Shown here: positions 5,903-6,888 of the stretch, piece by piece
Numbering within the stretch: the stretch's first letter is position 1
Layout: every line of letters starts with the position of its first letter
Position numbers and translations under genes: made by a program
The notes under the pieces: model-generated
Database searches by the model: none
What the model saw: the letters and a program-made list of their open reading frames with translations, nothing else
Told to the model about the DNA's origin: nothing
NCBI GenBank assembly: GCA_016183075.1
Contig: JACPFH010000021.1
Coordinates: forward strand, 1 to 6,888
Reading direction: 5' to 3'
DNA from: Deltaproteobacteria bacterium
GTDB lineage: Bacteria; Desulfobacterota; Binatia; UBA9968
Length of the DNA stretch: 6,888 nt

Positions 5903-5974
5903 GGTGAATCAAATAGTAATCCCATTAATCCTTGATGAGCTTTTCCGATTGACGATTGACCAGTAACGAATAAC
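5894..5974. repeat. Inverted heptamer pair forming a stem-loop, intergenic
   Basis: TCGTCAATCGG (5894-5904) is the exact reverse complement of 5945-5955, leaving a 40-base A/T-rich loop. The right side (5947-5974) is four heptamers of opposite sense: GATTGAC, GATTGAC, CAGTAAC, GAATAAC. In a second register, GTTATTCG (5889-5896) pairs with 5967-5974. The element lies 6 bases past the stop of the substrate-binding protein gene, so it could act as its 3' end or as an mRNA-processing hairpin. Confidence 0.75.
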
Positions 5975-5980
5975 GGCTGT

Positions 5981-6888
5981 TCATATTTTAAACTCCTCCA
6001 GCGTGCTGGGAGCAAAGAGGCTTTCCAGATCGAATGGTTTTCTGATTAAGCCTTGCTCATGGGCGTACTGAACGAGGGTCTCCAGAACATGCCTGTTGGG
6101 CTCGAGCCCGTAGGGCCATAAGTTTCCGCCGAAAATCTCCCTCTCCTCCTCCATCTCGGCGATCGACCAGGCGAGCATGTATTTCAGGGCTGAGAATTCG
6201 TACATCGACTCCTCGCATAGCCTCTTGGACTCAGTGAAGGCCTTGCTCAGGTTCTGGGCCACCCAAGGGTTTTTCTTGTGGAAATCTTCTCTTAAGACCA
6301 CAGTGTGCATAATGGGAAAAATCTTCGTGCGGCAGTAGTAGTCTCTTTCCACTTCGCGAAAATTGGGGAACAGTCTCCTGACCTTTGGGGAACGGCGCAC
6401 GAAGGGCGATGGCATGTGGGGCGATATGATCGCGTCGATCTCTCCCCGTTCCAGCATAGAGGAGAGCGTCTGGCCCAACCCAATCGGCCTGATATCGATG
6501 TTACTGGGAAGATCGTGAGGAATTTTGTCTTCTCGTCCCGGGTGCTCCTGCCCGCCGGTGAACCACTTCATTTTCTCCGGAGGCACCCCGTACTCATGCT
6601 GCAAGATTCCCCGGACCCAGATCGCCATCGTGACTTGGTATTCCGGGACTCCGGCCCTCTTTCCCACGAGGTCTTTGGGCTCCTTAATGCCTGAATCCGT
6701 GTTGATGTAGATGCAGGCGTGGCGGAACGCGCGCGAGGGAAAGACCGGTATCGCCAACAGCCGCGGAAAACCGTTTTCTCGCCCCACCAGATAGGAGCTC
6801 ATGGAAAGCTCGGCCGCGTCGAATTCCTGGTACCGCAACATGCGCCAGAAGGTCTCTTCGACGCGGAGCGGCAGATAGGTGAGTTCCA
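5981..6888 (-). CDS. Periplasmic-binding-fold protein, 4,5-dihydroxyphthalate decarboxylase/NMT1-like, 5' end outside window
   Basis: 302 codons are visible and the frame stays open to the window edge. Codons upstream of the ATG at 6841 read LPLRVEETFWRMLRYQEFDAAE with no stop, so the true start lies beyond 6888, probably by about 20-35 residues. The sequence follows the type 2 periplasmic-binding fold: FDAAELSMSSYL, a strand with RAFRHACIYINTDSGI, then KEPKDLVGKRAGVPEYQVTMAIWVRGIL (domain crossover), GEIDAIISPHMP and a helical C terminus. This matches proteins labelled 4,5-dihydroxyphthalate decarboxylase or ABC transporter substrate-binding (NMT1/THI5-like). The label is historical for most members; a decarboxylase reaction cannot be claimed here. 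Whether it carries an export signal cannot be seen. No permease or ATPase gene is in the window. Stop TGA at 5981-5983. Confidence 0.85.
   Translation of the reverse strand, partial: ELTYLPLRVEETFWRMLRYQEFDAAELSMSSYLVGRENGFPRLLAIPVFPSRAFRHACIYINTDSGIKEPKDLVGKRAGVPEYQVTMAIWVRGILQHEYGVPPEKMKWFTGGQEHPGREDKIPHDLPSNIDIRPIGLGQTLSSMLERGEIDAIISPHMPSPFVRRSPKVRRLFPNFREVERDYYCRTKIFPIMHTVVLREDFHKKNPWVAQNLSKAFTESKRLCEESMYEFSALKYMLAWSIAEMEEEREIFGGNLWPYGLEPNRHVLETLVQYAHEQGLIRKPFDLESLFAPSTLEEFKI

Overview
The window reads as a chromosomal segment of a Gram-negative, probably uncultivated bacterium. It has moderately high GC and encodes a signal-peptide-bearing outer-membrane barrel, an Amt-type ammonium channel and an ArnT-like lipid-linked glycosyltransferase. 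It also carries a phthalate-decarboxylase/NMT1-like periplasmic-binding-fold protein, a class often expanded in deltaproteobacterial, Binatota-like, NC10 and Rokubacteria-like lineages. The lineage guess is inference from gene content only. No rRNA, tRNA, transposase, integrase or CRISPR array was seen.

Layout. Six genes run on the + strand: the 3' end of an amt gene (2-397), a BBP2/OmpL-like porin (417-1634), a small four-helix membrane protein (1755-2129), a PMT/ArnT-like glycosyltransferase (2114-3736, or from 2132), a RibBA-type two-domain protein (3769-4947) and an FmdB-type zinc ribbon protein (4963-5175). Two genes on the - strand converge on them: an unrecognised 181-residue protein (5316-5861) and, upstream of it, a substrate-binding-fold protein cut by the right edge (5981 to beyond 6888). 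The convergent gap and both sides of the unrecognised gene are filled with a distinctive family of short repeats. These are 7-base GTCAATC-like and 9-base GTCTATTTC-like units, arranged in tandem and as large inverted repeats.

How the genes may work together. Amt and porin form a two-gene unit (19 bases apart, strong ribosome binding site), suggesting an outer-membrane pore supplying an inner-membrane ammonium channel. The four-helix protein overlaps or abuts the glycosyltransferase, so the two probably act together on a lipid-linked sugar transfer at the inner membrane. The RibBA-like protein and the zinc ribbon are 15 bases apart and likely co-transcribed.

The strongest point of interest is the RibBA-like protein. 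All three zinc cysteines of its GTP cyclohydrolase II domain are replaced, and the metal-binding histidine of its dihydroxybutanone phosphate synthase domain is glutamine. It is therefore unlikely to be an ordinary riboflavin enzyme and may be a repurposed paralogue. Second is the composite repeat system around the unrecognised gene, which includes a perfect 13-base inverted repeat at both ends of it. Third is an ungapped 69-residue internal duplication in the small membrane protein.
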